Shown here piece by piece: positions 9,276 to 18,129 of a DNA stretch of 64,000 nucleotides; the first letter of the stretch is position 1, and each line of letters starts with the position of its first letter. Source of the stretch: Methylobacillus caricis (GTDB lineage: Bacteria; Pseudomonadota; Gammaproteobacteria; Burkholderiales; Methylophilaceae); contig NZ_JAJAVD010000001.1 in the NCBI RefSeq assembly GCF_020532705.1, positions 248,001-312,000 on the forward strand, in the 5' to 3' direction. Under the pieces are notes generated by a model. The model was not told where the DNA came from and searched no databases. It saw nothing but the letters and a program-made list of their open reading frames with translations. Both the position numbers and the translations under genes were made by a program.

Positions 9276-9484
9276 CTGGCGTACCCTCTATTGGGGTCTA
9301 TTACATAAGCAACGACTACGCTAGCCGTGATACAGCATGAAACCAGTAGGAAATAAACTAAAGTGGCCGGATAGCCGAAGAATGAGTCCTGCCGATTGAC
9401 CAGCCAGTAAAATGGGGGAAACAATGCAATGATTGCATCAAAGATAAACCATGCCTTGATAAAGGACATCCTGTTCAATACCAT
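9272..9484 (-). CDS. DUF3311-type small membrane protein, symporter partner
   Basis: 70-aa protein with two hydrophobic helices (AWFIFDAIIALFPPFYWLV and a second at about 35-60), ending DPNRGYAR. Proteins of this size directly upstream of SSS symporters are commonly DUF3311 and are thought to be accessory subunits. ATG 9484 is preferred over GTG 9493 because GGAGGAG sits eight bases before it and would abut the GTG. The stop overlaps the symporter start by four bases. Confidence 0.7.
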   Translation of the reverse strand: MVLNRMSFIKAWFIFDAIIALFPPFYWLVNRQDSFFGYPATLVYFLLVSCCITASVVVAYVIDPNRGYAR

Positions 9485-9497
9485 AGTCTTCACTCCT

Positions 9498-9584
9498 CCA
9501 GCTTATAGTTATAGGAATAGCTGGATATTATGAAATGCCGACATGAGTGTGCCTATCATGCAAATGCATGGGATCTAGGGATTT
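9498..9584. promoter_or_regulatory. Divergent promoter region with inverted repeats
   Basis: The gap between the symporter/aldoxime dehydratase operon (minus) and the LuxR gene (plus) holds CATGCA-AA-TGCATG (9557-9570) and a wider CCAGCT...AGCTGG pair (about 9499-9524). These are candidate operators for the adjacent LuxR-type regulator. No binding data exist; this is read from symmetry and position only. Confidence 0.4.
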
Positions 9585-10619
9585 ATGAATGCTTCTGAAT
9601 TCACTGTTTCTGACCTCCTCATCGGAAACCTTTATCAATCAGCAATAATGGAGTCTGCCTCGACATTCCAGGCTGTAGCCTTGCAGCAATTAAATCAGCT
9701 GATTGGATTTGATCGGGCGTGGTGGGGGATTATGTCTCCCGAGCGGGTTGGCTTCCAATTGCGGAGCTCTTACCGGCACGAGTTGCCACAAGAGTTTGAG
9801 GAGCATTGGAAAAGTGTCAATAGTGATGATTCGTTAGCTTCCAATGTTTACTTGAAGCCCAGAACAACTGTGCATTTTAGTTACAAAGAGCTTCATTCCA
9901 CGCCTGGGTTGCAATCGTTAAACGCTGAACAGAACATTCGGCAGGCGTTGTGCACCTCAATATTTTTACCTGACAAAAAATCCTTTCTTTTTATTTCTTT
10001 ATTCAGATCTGGCCGATTAGCGAAACCATTTAGTCAGCGGGACATTCAAGTCAAAGAGCGTTTAACTCCTCACCTTTACTCCAGTTGGCGCACGAATCTC
10101 CAAGCGGAAATCGAGCGGATGATAATCCCTAATAGATTGCTGGATGCATCGACTGCCTTCGTGGATAACACTGGGGGGATTCTCTGTGCTGACCCAATGT
10201 TTACACAATTTGCAAACGAGCTATGGCCAAACTGGGGAACTCATGAACGTTTGCCCTCTGAAATCTGGCTTACCACAAGCGACCATGTAGCCAAGATGCT
10301 TAATGTGGACAGGCTGGGCTCTGGCGGACTTACCAGAATAGATATCACTCGCTCCACTTCTATTAACAAGCTGACCCCGCGGGAAAAACAAATTGCGTTT
10401 GAGTATTCAGAAGGCCGCTCTTATAAGGAAATTGCCATTCTCCTGAAGCTTTCTCCGGCGACTGTACGACATTATCTGCATTTGATTTATGGGAAATTAA
10501 ATATTAACGACAAGGCTGAACTTGTGAGATTGGCTGATTCCTACCGGAAAGCCGAAAGCGTAGTGATGCTAGCAAATCGCACTGCAGACGGAGCACGCCA
10601 GTTAATTAACAACTTATAA
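9585..10619 (+). CDS. LuxR-family transcriptional regulator
   Basis: 344 aa with a C-terminal LuxR/FixJ helix-turn-helix at about residues 265-325: LTPREKQIAFEYSEGRSYKE, then SPATVRHYLHLIYGKLNI. The N-terminal 250 residues resemble a sensory (GAF/PAS-like) region with no receiver aspartate pattern and no autoinducer-domain signature that I can identify. Its divergent position beside the aldoxime dehydratase operon suggests it controls that operon, perhaps sensing an aldoxime or nitrile. Confidence 0.82.
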   Translation: MNASEFTVSDLLIGNLYQSAIMESASTFQAVALQQLNQLIGFDRAWWGIMSPERVGFQLRSSYRHELPQEFEEHWKSVNSDDSLASNVYLKPRTTVHFSYKELHSTPGLQSLNAEQNIRQALCTSIFLPDKKSFLFISLFRSGRLAKPFSQRDIQVKERLTPHLYSSWRTNLQAEIERMIIPNRLLDASTAFVDNTGGILCADPMFTQFANELWPNWGTHERLPSEIWLTTSDHVAKMLNVDRLGSGGLTRIDITRSTSINKLTPREKQIAFEYSEGRSYKEIAILLKLSPATVRHYLHLIYGKLNINDKAELVRLADSYRKAESVVMLANRTADGARQLINNL

Positions 10620-11254
10620 ACCTGGAAGGTATTCAGCGGCCGACTTCACTTTTGCTACGTGCGTCTTATGGTATTTACATCGACATAACCTAATACCCGA
10701 AGAGTTGCATGAAGAATGTGCTGCAATTGCAAAAATGCTCAAGCTGGTTTTCCCCGCTGGTGGGACTGATCGGGAATGTATCAATGGCGCTCCCCATTGC
10801 TCCTTGCCTACATATGACATCGTAGTCATTTGCTATAACTTTCTTGCGCACACGGGTCAAAAGCCGGAAGAGGCAACACCTTGGTGAGTGTATGCTTTAA
10901 CCCAGATTCAGGCGCGTGGATTGCTATCTGGAATTCAGAAGGTACTTGGTGAGCTGGAAAAAAGCGAGTTTCAACCAGCTTCAGGTCAAAAGCATGAGCA
11001 AAGAAAATCATACTCACCTCGATAGGAATTCACCATCGATGAAGCAACAAAAGATATAGGCGGCTTATACGCCGACGTATCCACCTGCCTATTTGCCATT
11101 AGCAATGCGCTCATGAAAGATGGGTTCTGATCCAAAGAATAATTGTCAGAAGTAGTGCAAGAACGCCTGCATCTCAATGCAACCCAGCGGAAAGCCGGAT
11201 GAAATATTGCCTCTTTTATATTTGCTGAGAATGCTGGCTGTCGATTTGCTGGGC
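10620..11254. other. Decayed sequence, gene remnants
   Basis: No intact gene. On plus, a readable stretch runs at about 10640-10887 (HNLIPEELHEECAAIAKML...) without a start, followed by protein-like pieces in other frames (CFNPDSGAWIAIWNSEGTW near 10890-10950). A second piece starts MSKENHTH at 10994 and, after a frame change, continues EFTIDEATKDIGGLYADVST to a stop at 11130, then LSEVVQERLHLN. Frame changes with sensible peptides on both sides suggest two small degraded genes, perhaps from a mobile element that also left the regulator pair next door. Confidence 0.45.
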
Positions 11255-11509
11255 TTATGCATTTGTAGTCTCGCTAGAGTGGGCCAGCTCGGGCCACAGA
11301 TCCTGCCAGTTGTCGAATAGCTCTTGCCTGGTGACTTGATGGCCCGTGGCTTTTTCTATCTTTGGGCCGAATTTGACAGGAATGGAGCGATGGTTTTTGT
11401 CAGATTTATCCCTTGCCCAGCGGCTTACATCGGGTGCATGAGCTCCTATAGCTTTAGCCAGTGAAGAGACTCGCCCCCGTTCAAGTAAAAGGTATTCAGA
11501 TAATGTCAT
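11255..11509 (-). CDS. Cro/YdaS-like DNA-binding protein, 84 aa
   Basis: Small helix-turn-helix protein (MTLSEYLLLERGRVSSLAKA, then IGAHAPDVSRWARD) of the Cro-like/YdaS group found in phages and toxin-antitoxin loci. The pattern of an N-terminal helix, an A-x(3)-G turn and a recognition helix with DVSRW matches this family. It is divergent from a CI-like gene, the classic layout of a phage immunity switch. No other phage genes remain beside it. Confidence 0.7.
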   Translation of the reverse strand: MTLSEYLLLERGRVSSLAKAIGAHAPDVSRWARDKSDKNHRSIPVKFGPKIEKATGHQVTRQELFDNWQDLWPELAHSSETTNA

Positions 11510-11517
11510 GGTTACAT

Positions 11518-11580
11518 ATTAGCGAAACACTAACTATTGTCAATAGTGAAAAGCACATTCATTACATTAGCGATTTGCTA
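11518..11580. promoter_or_regulatory. Operator-like repeats between cro-like and cI-like genes
   Basis: Two 15-base copies matching ATTAGCGA-N4-CTA lie at 11518-11532 and 11566-11580. Between them is a perfect palindrome, ACTATTG-T-CAATAGT (11533-11547). The three sites sit between divergent regulator genes, as expected for shared Cro/CI operators. Confidence 0.6.
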
Positions 11581-11595
11581 TTTAATGCAAATACT

Positions 11596-12048
11596 ATGCG
11601 AACCATTGGTGAGATCAGGCGGATACGTCTGGAAGAGTTAGTTCAGCAAACAAAATCCAAGACATTGGAGGAGGTAGCTGAGATTGCGGGGCTTTCGGCT
11701 GCCTACTTAAGCCAAGTCAGAAACAGGCTGCCTGACTCCAAATCAGGTACGCCAAAGGAACTTGGGAAAATTGCGGCCGGTAAATTGTGTGCAGGATTTA
11801 AAAAACCATCAGGTTGGATGGATAACTTAGATCCCGACCATGGGTTCTCAAACGAGCAACGGTTTTCGGTTCAAGAAGCAGCTCAACAGTATGCTGCCAA
11901 TGCATGGCCATTTAGGCGCGTCAGCAGGAATCAATACCATTCCCTATCAAGAGAGCAGCAGGATCTAGTTGAAATTAAAATTCTAAATTATGTAGATGAC
12001 AATAATTACTTGAAAAACCACAAAAAATCAAAGAAAGTCAAAAATTAG
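11596..12048 (+). CDS. CI-like phage repressor without peptidase domain
   Basis: 150 aa. The N-terminal half has a helix-turn-helix (KTLEEVAEIAGLSAAYLSQV) of lambda-repressor type. The C-terminal half, with PFRRVSRNQYHSLSREQQDL, resembles the linker seen after the DNA-binding domain in short phage repressors; no S24 LexA-like Ser/Lys protease follows. ATG 11596 was chosen over 11461 because the longer version would run through the operator region and the start of the divergent gene. It is probably a surviving prophage regulator or a domesticated one. Confidence 0.65.
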   Translation: MRTIGEIRRIRLEELVQQTKSKTLEEVAEIAGLSAAYLSQVRNRLPDSKSGTPKELGKIAAGKLCAGFKKPSGWMDNLDPDHGFSNEQRFSVQEAAQQYAANAWPFRRVSRNQYHSLSREQQDLVEIKILNYVDDNNYLKNHKKSKKVKN

Positions 12049-12142
12049 GCTAGTTTGGGTTAGTCCCAAACTGAATCCTGGAGGAGTTAAAGCGGGAAAT
12101 TTCTATTTTTGAACTTCCCCCTTGTGCCGCAGCCAAATCACT

Positions 12143-13108
12143 ATGGCTGCCCATATTTACATTGGCATATCAGGCTGGCGTTATGCTCCATGGCGCAAAG
12201 TCTTTTACCCAAAAGGGTTAATTCAAAAGCGTGAGCTTGAATTTGCTTCACGCGCCTTGCCCACCATAGAACTCAATGGTTCTTTTTATGCCTTGCAACG
12301 ACCAAGCAGTTATTTGCGTTGGTACGAGCAAACGCCGCCTGATTTTATATTCAGCATCAAAGCAACGCGGTATATCACCCATGTCCTGCGGCTGAGAGAT
12401 ATTGAACAGCCAATGGCGAATTTCCTTGCTTCTGGTTTATTGCTGCTGAAAGAAAAGCTGGGGCCGATCTTATGGCAGTTCCCGCCCAGCTTCCGGTTCG
12501 ATGCCAGCCTGTTTGAAAACTTCCTGAAACTATTACCGCATGATACGCATGCTGCGGCCAAACTAGCTGGAAGCCGTGATACATCCATGCATGGACGTGA
12601 ATATATCAAGGCGGAAGAGAAACGCCCTTTGCGCCATGCTGTCGAAATCCGCAATAAAAGCTTTGAAACACCAGAATTTGTTGCGCTACTGCGTAAATAT
12701 AAGGTGGCACTAGTGATTGCTGATACGGCTGGCAAATGGCCTTACAAAGAAGATATCACGGCCGATTTCACTTATTTGCGCCTGCACGGCGCTGAAGAGC
12801 TGTATGCCAGTGGTTATACGGACAAGGCATTGGATAACTGGGCGTCACGGATTGAAGCCTGGAGTAAAGGGGCACAGCCTAAAGATGTACACCTGATTTC
12901 GAGCCAGGCGCCTCTGCCGCAAAAATCCCGGGATGTTTATTGCTATTTTGATAACGATATCAAAGTCAAAGCCCCTTTCGATGCACGTAAGCTTTTGAGG
13001 CGGCTGGATCTGGAATCTGGCCTGGCCGAGCTGGATTGGTCTCATGCAGACGAGCCAGGTGAACTAAACCCAACCAAAGCGCGTAGCAAAACAAAAGAAT
13101 CTCATTAG
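12143..13108 (+). CDS. DUF72 domain protein (YecE-like)
   Basis: About 321 aa from ATG 12143 (a TTG at 12122 is less likely). DUF72 proteins have a TIM-barrel fold and unknown biochemical role. Patterns seen are YIGISGWRYAPWRKVFYP at the start, IELNGSFYALQRPSSY, FSIKATRYITH, GPILWQFPPSF, HAVEIRNKSF and TYLRLHGAEELYASGY. A short basic tail (KARSKTKESH) extends past the barrel. It appears monocistronic. Confidence 0.85.
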   Translation: MAAHIYIGISGWRYAPWRKVFYPKGLIQKRELEFASRALPTIELNGSFYALQRPSSYLRWYEQTPPDFIFSIKATRYITHVLRLRDIEQPMANFLASGLLLLKEKLGPILWQFPPSFRFDASLFENFLKLLPHDTHAAAKLAGSRDTSMHGREYIKAEEKRPLRHAVEIRNKSFETPEFVALLRKYKVALVIADTAGKWPYKEDITADFTYLRLHGAEELYASGYTDKALDNWASRIEAWSKGAQPKDVHLISSQAPLPQKSRDVYCYFDNDIKVKAPFDARKLLRRLDLESGLAELDWSHADEPGELNPTKARSKTKESH

Positions 13109-13193
13109 TTTACCGATCCCTATTTAAGATAACGGCACCTTGTGGATTCCACAATTTTGGATATGTATCGATGGTGTATCAATGACAAATGTG

Positions 13194-13226
13194 AAAAAGG
13201 GCTAGCCGAAGCTAGCCCTTTTTTAT
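13194..13226. terminator. Bidirectional terminator at tRNA-Arg
   Basis: GGGCTAGC-CGAA-GCTAGCCC stem with A residues before and T residues after, so it works for the tRNA transcript on minus and for DUF72 read-through on plus. Confidence 0.85.
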
Positions 13227-13227
13227 T

Positions 13228-13304
13228 TGGTGCGCCCGAAGAGATTCGAACTCCTGACCCCTTGGTTCGTAGCCAAGTACTCTATCCAGCTGAGCTACGG
13301 GCGC
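13228..13304 (-). tRNA. tRNA-Arg (ACG)
   Basis: Read on minus, the gene begins GCGCCCGTAGCTCAG, has the anticodon loop CTACGAA with anticodon ACG, the T arm GGTTCGAATC-type sequence, and an encoded CCA end at 13228-13230. The 7-bp acceptor stem pairs perfectly. The wobble A would be edited to inosine to read CGN arginine codons. Confidence 0.95.
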
Positions 13305-13673
13305 GTGAGGCGTGCATTATACGCGAAGATGATTTTTATGCCAGCAAAAAATTCATTTCGATTACACAACCTAAGGTGGCGGGCAGCGATGGTTATTCTA
13401 ATAACTACTTAAAATCAATCGCTTACTGCCATGTTATACATTGGTGCTGAATCTTTGTATAACAACTCCCAATTGGGAAGGGCGCAAGTATCACATGAAG
13501 GGAAATGTTTTGCAAGAAATACCGTACAGGTCCATTTGATTAAATATCCTGCTTCATAAGGCCTACACTTGTTCTGGCATTAGGAGTGTTGCCTGCCTGT
13601 TGTTGCATCGCATTCTTAAAAGCCAAGGCTGGGGATATTGCAGCATTCGAGAAGAGAGGGTTAGGATGCGGGA
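13305..13673. other. Intergenic region, no gene recognised
   Basis: It separates the tRNA-Arg gene from copC and must hold promoters for both. No structured element or credible short gene was found. Confidence 0.4.
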
Positions 13674-14030
13674 ATGCTAGCGAAGAAACCCTATCCGATG
13701 AAAATCCTGCTGATTGTGATGTTGCTGTGCCCTTTGAGTAGCTGGGGACACAGCAAGCTTGTCACGACAGAACCTGCTAACGGGGTGGTATTGGATACTC
13801 CTCCTAAGCTTGTCACGCTAAATTTCAATAAACCTATTGAGCCTAAACTGCATAGAGCTGAAGTGTGGTCTGGCGGTGTGTGGCGTGTCTTACCTTCGGA
13901 AGTTGGGGGTAACGTACTGACGATAGACCTCAAAGAGAGTGGGTCGCTTTCAGAATATAAAATTCGATGGAGTGTGATGTCTCCGGATGGCCATCGCCAA
14001 CGTGGCCTCTTGAGGTTCTTCGTCAAGTAG
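13674..14030 (+). CDS. copC: CopC-family periplasmic copper protein
   Basis: 118-aa precursor. The signal peptide ends near SSWGHS, leaving mature HSKLVTTEPANG with the N-terminal histidine that binds Cu(II) in CopC. The family end motif SPDGHRQRG is present. The length fits CopC (about 100 aa mature). An in-frame ATG at 13698 could also start the signal peptide. The stop lies three bases before copD, so the pair is co-expressed and likely moves copper into the cytoplasm. The convergent neighbour is a copper-containing heme-copper oxidase operon. Confidence 0.82.
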   Translation: MLAKKPYPMKILLIVMLLCPLSSWGHSKLVTTEPANGVVLDTPPKLVTLNFNKPIEPKLHRAEVWSGGVWRVLPSEVGGNVLTIDLKESGSLSEYKIRWSVMSPDGHRQRGLLRFFVK

Positions 14031-14033
14031 CGC

Positions 14034-14873
14034 ATGTCTGCTTTTTTAGATCATGCTCATCTGCTTGACGGTGCCCTTGCCCGGGTAGCGGCTTATATGG
14101 CTCTGTCCCTGTTAACAGGTGTCTGGCTTTGGCAGCGGCGATGGCGGCGTTTGCTTAGGCATGATATCTATTACCGCTTGAGCGCCTTTGCATTGGGCGT
14201 GTTAGGGTTGTTGATTGCCTTGAGTAGTGTTGCGCTGGAGGCTGCTACCCCTTTCAGTTCTGGAAGCATGGAGTTTCCAAATTCAGAAGAGGTGACGCAG
14301 GTACTTAATACGTCTTTTGGCATTGCATGGCTTATGTATGGGGCCTTTTTGCTGATGGCAGCCATGAGTAAAAGCCGTTGGCTGGTTTTGGTTGGCCTGA
14401 TGGGCATGCTGCTTTCAATGGTATTAAGTTCACATGCAGGGGATGGGGGGATAGGGCAATTAATTTTCTGGATCGATTTTTTTCATTTGGGTTGTGTCTT
14501 GATATGGCTTGGCGGATTGACTTTGATGCTGGTGTTCAGATTGTCTGGAGCTGAGAAAACTACAAAGGGCGATCTGCAGTTTTTCTCGCGTCTGGCTTTG
14601 CCTGTGTTTATGCTCATTTTAGGCAGTGGCGTGACAAGGGCTGTCTTTCAGTATTATGAAGAGGGTGTATTGGAGCAGGCCTATATTGTCATGCTGATCA
14701 TCAAGATCGGTTTGGTAATGGGAGTCATTGCATGCGCTTGGCAACTCCGGTGCAAGCTGCAGCAAACTGATGTGAAGGCTTCTGCATATGACAACGGAGT
14801 CAGTCTGGAATATTTCTTTGCGATCCTGCTGCTTTTGGTAACAGGGTTGCTTACTCAACTGCCGCCTAACTGA
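14034..14873 (+). CDS. copD: CopD-family copper transport membrane protein
   Basis: 279 aa with eight or so membrane helices, the size of the compact CopD/YebZ form. The middle segment FWIDFFHLGCVLIWLGGLTL carries the HLGCVLIWLGG pattern of CopD, with a histidine in the membrane. It follows copC directly, and its end overlaps the convergent 177-aa gene by eight bases. Probable role: inner-membrane copper uptake, handed from CopC. Confidence 0.8.
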   Translation: MSAFLDHAHLLDGALARVAAYMALSLLTGVWLWQRRWRRLLRHDIYYRLSAFALGVLGLLIALSSVALEAATPFSSGSMEFPNSEEVTQVLNTSFGIAWLMYGAFLLMAAMSKSRWLVLVGLMGMLLSMVLSSHAGDGGIGQLIFWIDFFHLGCVLIWLGGLTLMLVFRLSGAEKTTKGDLQFFSRLALPVFMLILGSGVTRAVFQYYEEGVLEQAYIVMLIIKIGLVMGVIACAWQLRCKLQQTDVKASAYDNGVSLEYFFAILLLLVTGLLTQLPPN

Positions 14874-15399
14874 CAGGCATAGGTTCCGAAATGATGGCTT
14901 GACCACCGCAGGTGCTGAATATTTTCTCTACTTGCCGTGCCTCGTCCGGGGGCTGCATATATACGAGCAATAACATCGCATCTTCCCTATCTGTGGCACG
15001 TTGCATCAGTACATTGGTTTCATTTCCACGTATCCAGCCATACAGCGCCCCAAATGTCGCTCCCAGGATAATCCCGATATCCGGTCCCAGTAATTGAACC
15101 AAGGCCAGTTGGTTAGTGACTTCATACCCTTTTGTCAGGATGATGCCTAAAGAGAGTAGGGCGCTGGATAATAAGCCGATCAAGGCTCCTTTCCCGGTCC
15201 AGGCGAACCAGCTATCGGTATTTTTTCTGGCCTTGAGTTGTGTAAATTTGGGAGCTGCTTGCTCGGACAAAGCGACATCGATCAAATCGCGAGGAATACC
15301 TCGCTGCAAACAAGCGGACAATACTTCATCTATCTGGCGTTGTTCCAGAAAAAAGCCTGATACGGCCAACGACTCTTTCAATGGCGCTTTCTGCTTCAT
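14866..15399 (-). CDS. Two-helix membrane protein at the end of the oxidase operon
   Basis: 177 aa, not recognised. The soluble N-terminus (about 1-65) is followed by two hydrophobic helices (about 68-88 and 103-125), then a basic soluble C-terminus containing a CGG sequence (IFSTCGGQAII). Its start overlaps the cytochrome c stop (ATGA), which makes it a translationally coupled fifth gene of the cbb3-like operon. It may help assembly or stability of the oxidase; that is inference from position. Confidence 0.65.
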   Translation of the reverse strand: MKQKAPLKESLAVSGFFLEQRQIDEVLSACLQRGIPRDLIDVALSEQAAPKFTQLKARKNTDSWFAWTGKGALIGLLSSALLSLGIILTKGYEVTNQLALVQLLGPDIGIILGATFGALYGWIRGNETNVLMQRATDREDAMLLLVYMQPPDEARQVEKIFSTCGGQAIISEPMPVS

Positions 15400-16046
15400 G
15401 ATTTCCCCAGCGCTTCCAGTTCAGGGACGGTCCATGAGTTTTGCCGGTCCTTGGTTTCATTCCTGATTCGTTTGACTAAGGCTCCGTCCACTTTATCTGC
15501 CTTGTTATCACCGAGTTCAGTGCGAATATGATTCATAACAGCGGCGATTTCTTCATCATTCAGCTGGTCTTTCCAGGGAGGCATCAGGCCATTGTAGGTT
15601 TTCCCCTCCACCTGAAGCTCTCCCTGCAGCCCATGCAGTATGATTCGCGCCAGGATTTCAGGATTGCCCAGTACATAATCGGACTTGACCAGTGGGGGGA
15701 ACGCGCCAGGAATTCCTTGTCCATTTGCCTGGTGGCAGCTGACGCATCGGCTGCTGAATACAGAGGCGCCAGAGACTGTGTTTGCAGGCGCAGCCTCTTT
15801 TTGCGTTGTATCCTGTCCTGATGCCTGTAGAAAACCGATATGGGCGGCCGTATCCAACCGGCCCATATGGCGACCCAAATAGAATGCGCTTACTACCATC
15901 GCCAATACTACAAACAGATAAAACCATACCGGTCCCTTGACCATGTCTTCAAAGGGTTCTTCGGTTTCATGGATGACTTGATCGTGTAAAGCCAAAGTAG
16001 ATACTTCATTTTTTTCCGATGGAATGGGACGGGTTTCATCATTCAT
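15396..16046 (-). CDS. Membrane-anchored monoheme cytochrome c of the oxidase operon
   Basis: 216 aa. One N-terminal anchor helix (about 40-60, WFYLFVVLAMVVSAFYLG) is followed by a cytochrome c domain with the heme site CVSCH (about residue 102) and the axial methionine in NGLMPPW (about 154). It stands where CcoP would be in a cbb3 oxidase but has one heme motif instead of two, so it is a CcoP-like electron donor rather than true CcoP. The start overlaps the ccoO stop by four bases. Confidence 0.8.
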   Translation of the reverse strand: MNDETRPIPSEKNEVSTLALHDQVIHETEEPFEDMVKGPVWFYLFVVLAMVVSAFYLGRHMGRLDTAAHIGFLQASGQDTTQKEAAPANTVSGASVFSSRCVSCHQANGQGIPGAFPPLVKSDYVLGNPEILARIILHGLQGELQVEGKTYNGLMPPWKDQLNDEEIAAVMNHIRTELGDNKADKVDGALVKRIRNETKDRQNSWTVPELEALGKS

Positions 16047-16648
16047 GGTTGAACCTCCTCTAGCGCATCACTGTCAGGGGCGGGATAGTTATGCTGAAGA
16101 CTGATGAGATATGCCACCAAGGCTTCTGCTTCTTTACTGATGATGACAACTCCCTCGCTGGGTGCATATGGCTTGGGGATATCCAGCACTTTGTCCCCCG
16201 CTTCTGCAGTGGGCTTGTGTTCGAACAGGAAAGGGAATCCAGGCATGATCGACCAGGGAACCAGTGCCCGTGGTTGATAGAGATGCAATAAATGCCAATT
16301 ACGGTCTGGCAACCGCGTGCCCACATTGAACAGGTCCGGTCCTGTGCGCATGGTCCCCAGCAAATGAGGGGCATCATAGACATAATCAGCCGGCACTGAA
16401 GGACGGTTACCCAGTCCCTTATGGATATCTGTAGTGAATACAGGGTCGCGAACTTGCTGTGTGTGGCAGTAGATGCAGCCATTGCTGATGTATAACTGGC
16501 GACCTAGCAATTCCTGCTGGCCCGGTTGTTTGAGTTGCGGCGGCGCTTTTAAATCCGAGAGCATGCTGTTGGGGAGGATTACCAGAATGACGAGCGCAAA
16601 TATGACGGTCGCCATGGCCCCCATGATCAAGACAAGTATTCTGGTCAT
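16043..16648 (-). CDS. ccoO: cbb3-type oxidase subunit II (CcoO-like)
   Basis: 201 aa. An N-terminal membrane helix (about 5-27) is followed by a c-type heme site CIYCHTQQVRDP (about 57), the conserved CcoO pattern, and RTGPDLFNVGTR and WSIMPGFPFL with a candidate methionine ligand. It passes electrons from cytochrome c to CcoN. Its start overlaps the ccoN stop (ATGA). Confidence 0.88.
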   Translation of the reverse strand: MTRILVLIMGAMATVIFALVILVILPNSMLSDLKAPPQLKQPGQQELLGRQLYISNGCIYCHTQQVRDPVFTTDIHKGLGNRPSVPADYVYDAPHLLGTMRTGPDLFNVGTRLPDRNWHLLHLYQPRALVPWSIMPGFPFLFEHKPTAEAGDKVLDIPKPYAPSEGVVIISKEAEALVAYLISLQHNYPAPDSDALEEVQP

Positions 16649-18129
16649 GGCACTCTCTTTTTCACCAGGACAGGCTTGAGTTCATAGAAAGGTGGGTGCC
16701 GCGTCAGGCTATTGCGGCTAGTAAAGGCGAGCAAATAAGCATGGTAGGCAAACACCAGATGACCTGCCGAGATAATCACTGCCGACACACTGCGTAGTAG
16801 CAGCCAGGGTTTGGCGCTGCTGACTGAAGCTTCAAACCCTTCCCCTGGGGCTAGCAGGCTTAATCCCTGTAATACGCCTCCAATGCCAAGGGCAACTATA
16901 TATAGCACCATGCCCCCGCCTACCAGCAGAATATGCGCACGTACCAGGCGGCGGCTCGGCCATTCCTTTTTAAGCACCCGTGGCAATATGTAATACATCC
17001 CTCCAAACAAAGAGAGCGTGACGAACATATATAGTCCAAGGTGGGAGTGGGCAATGGTCCAATGAGTGAAATGCGTGATACGGTTTACGCTGACCAATGC
17101 CGTCAGGATGCCTTGCAGTGATACTGCCGTGTAAGACATGGCTGCAATAACGGCCAAAGTCAATGCGGGAGAATAGCGCATGGCGCCAAACCGCCCAACC
17201 ACGGTCATATGCTGGTTGATCCCCACGGCAACCACCGGAACAATCATCATGATGCTGGCGGTGATGGAAGTGGCGATCATCCATGAGGGGAGAGGACCGC
17301 CGATCAGGTGGTGCATGCCATTCAGGGCATAAAACAGTGCCAGGCCCCAAAATCCTACCAGCGATAACCAATATGAATAAATCGGTCTACCGATGATCTT
17401 GGGCAATAGGTAATAAATCAACCCCAGGTTGATGGTCGTCAACCAAAGACCTAACGCATTGTGGGCGTAAAACCAATTGACGGCCGCCGACTCAACCCCT
17501 TTGTAGAAAGGCATGTTGCCGGCAAGAAAAATTATGAGGAACCAGGGATAGGAAGCCGCGACATACCAGATTGACACGTAAAGATGGTGTACATTGCGTG
17601 CTGCCAGTGTTTTCCAGACCGAGGCTCCGACCATTGCTGCGCCAATGACCAATAAAGGATCGGCCCATTGACGGTCCAGCTCCAGCCACTCCAAGCCATC
17701 ACCATGGCCTGCCAGCAATAAAGCGATCCCCACGCCCAAGCCCACAGTCCATACCAATATGCCAATGACCGCCAGGTTGCCCCAACGCAGAGGCGTTCGG
17801 CAGAGCCTGGGCATCAACCATAGCGACACCGAAAACATGGCGGTAGACGCCCAGCCATAGACCATGACATTGAGATGAGCGGGGCGTATACGTCCAAATG
17901 TGAGATAGGCTTGCTCAGTAAGCAGGTCAGGGCGGTCAAACTTGAAACTGCTGAGGTCGCCCAGCACCGTTCCGATCAGCAGCCAAACCACCGCGATAAA
18001 GAATCCCAGTAATACTGGTTTCCGGCCCGATTGGTCATATGCCTCCATTTCCTCTGGGCTGACCTTGATCTTGCTATGGTCTACCGTACTCTCTTCTTGT
18101 GCAGGATTGGATGTCACAGGCGTACTCAT
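16645..18129 (-). CDS. ccoN: cbb3-type oxidase catalytic subunit I (CcoN-like)
   Basis: About 494 aa with 12 helices; heme-copper oxidase reducing O2 at a heme b3-CuB site. Heme and copper histidines are visible: RPAHLNVMVYGW, WFYAHNALGLWL (CuB), GMHHLIGGPLPSW (CuB pair) and HWTIAHSHLGLYMF (heme b3 and b). The sequence YAHNALGLW in place of the common YGHNAVGFF marks it as a divergent clade. ATG 18129 was chosen because it overlaps the upstream stop (ATGA); an in-frame ATG at 18150 is possible. Confidence 0.88.
   Translation of the reverse strand: MSTPVTSNPAQEESTVDHSKIKVSPEEMEAYDQSGRKPVLLGFFIAVVWLLIGTVLGDLSSFKFDRPDLLTEQAYLTFGRIRPAHLNVMVYGWASTAMFSVSLWLMPRLCRTPLRWGNLAVIGILVWTVGLGVGIALLLAGHGDGLEWLELDRQWADPLLVIGAAMVGASVWKTLAARNVHHLYVSIWYVAASYPWFLIIFLAGNMPFYKGVESAAVNWFYAHNALGLWLTTINLGLIYYLLPKIIGRPIYSYWLSLVGFWGLALFYALNGMHHLIGGPLPSWMIATSITASIMMIVPVVAVGINQHMTVVGRFGAMRYSPALTLAVIAAMSYTAVSLQGILTALVSVNRITHFTHWTIAHSHLGLYMFVTLSLFGGMYYILPRVLKKEWPSRRLVRAHILLVGGGMVLYIVALGIGGVLQGLSLLAPGEGFEASVSSAKPWLLLRSVSAVIISAGHLVFAYHAYLLAFTSRNSLTRHPPFYELKPVLVKKRVP

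Noticed and set aside
13142-13450. 102-codon plus frame over the tRNA-Arg region
   Set aside because: It reads through the terminator and the antisense of tRNA-Arg; no ribosome site and a low-complexity context. It is a shadow of the RNA gene.
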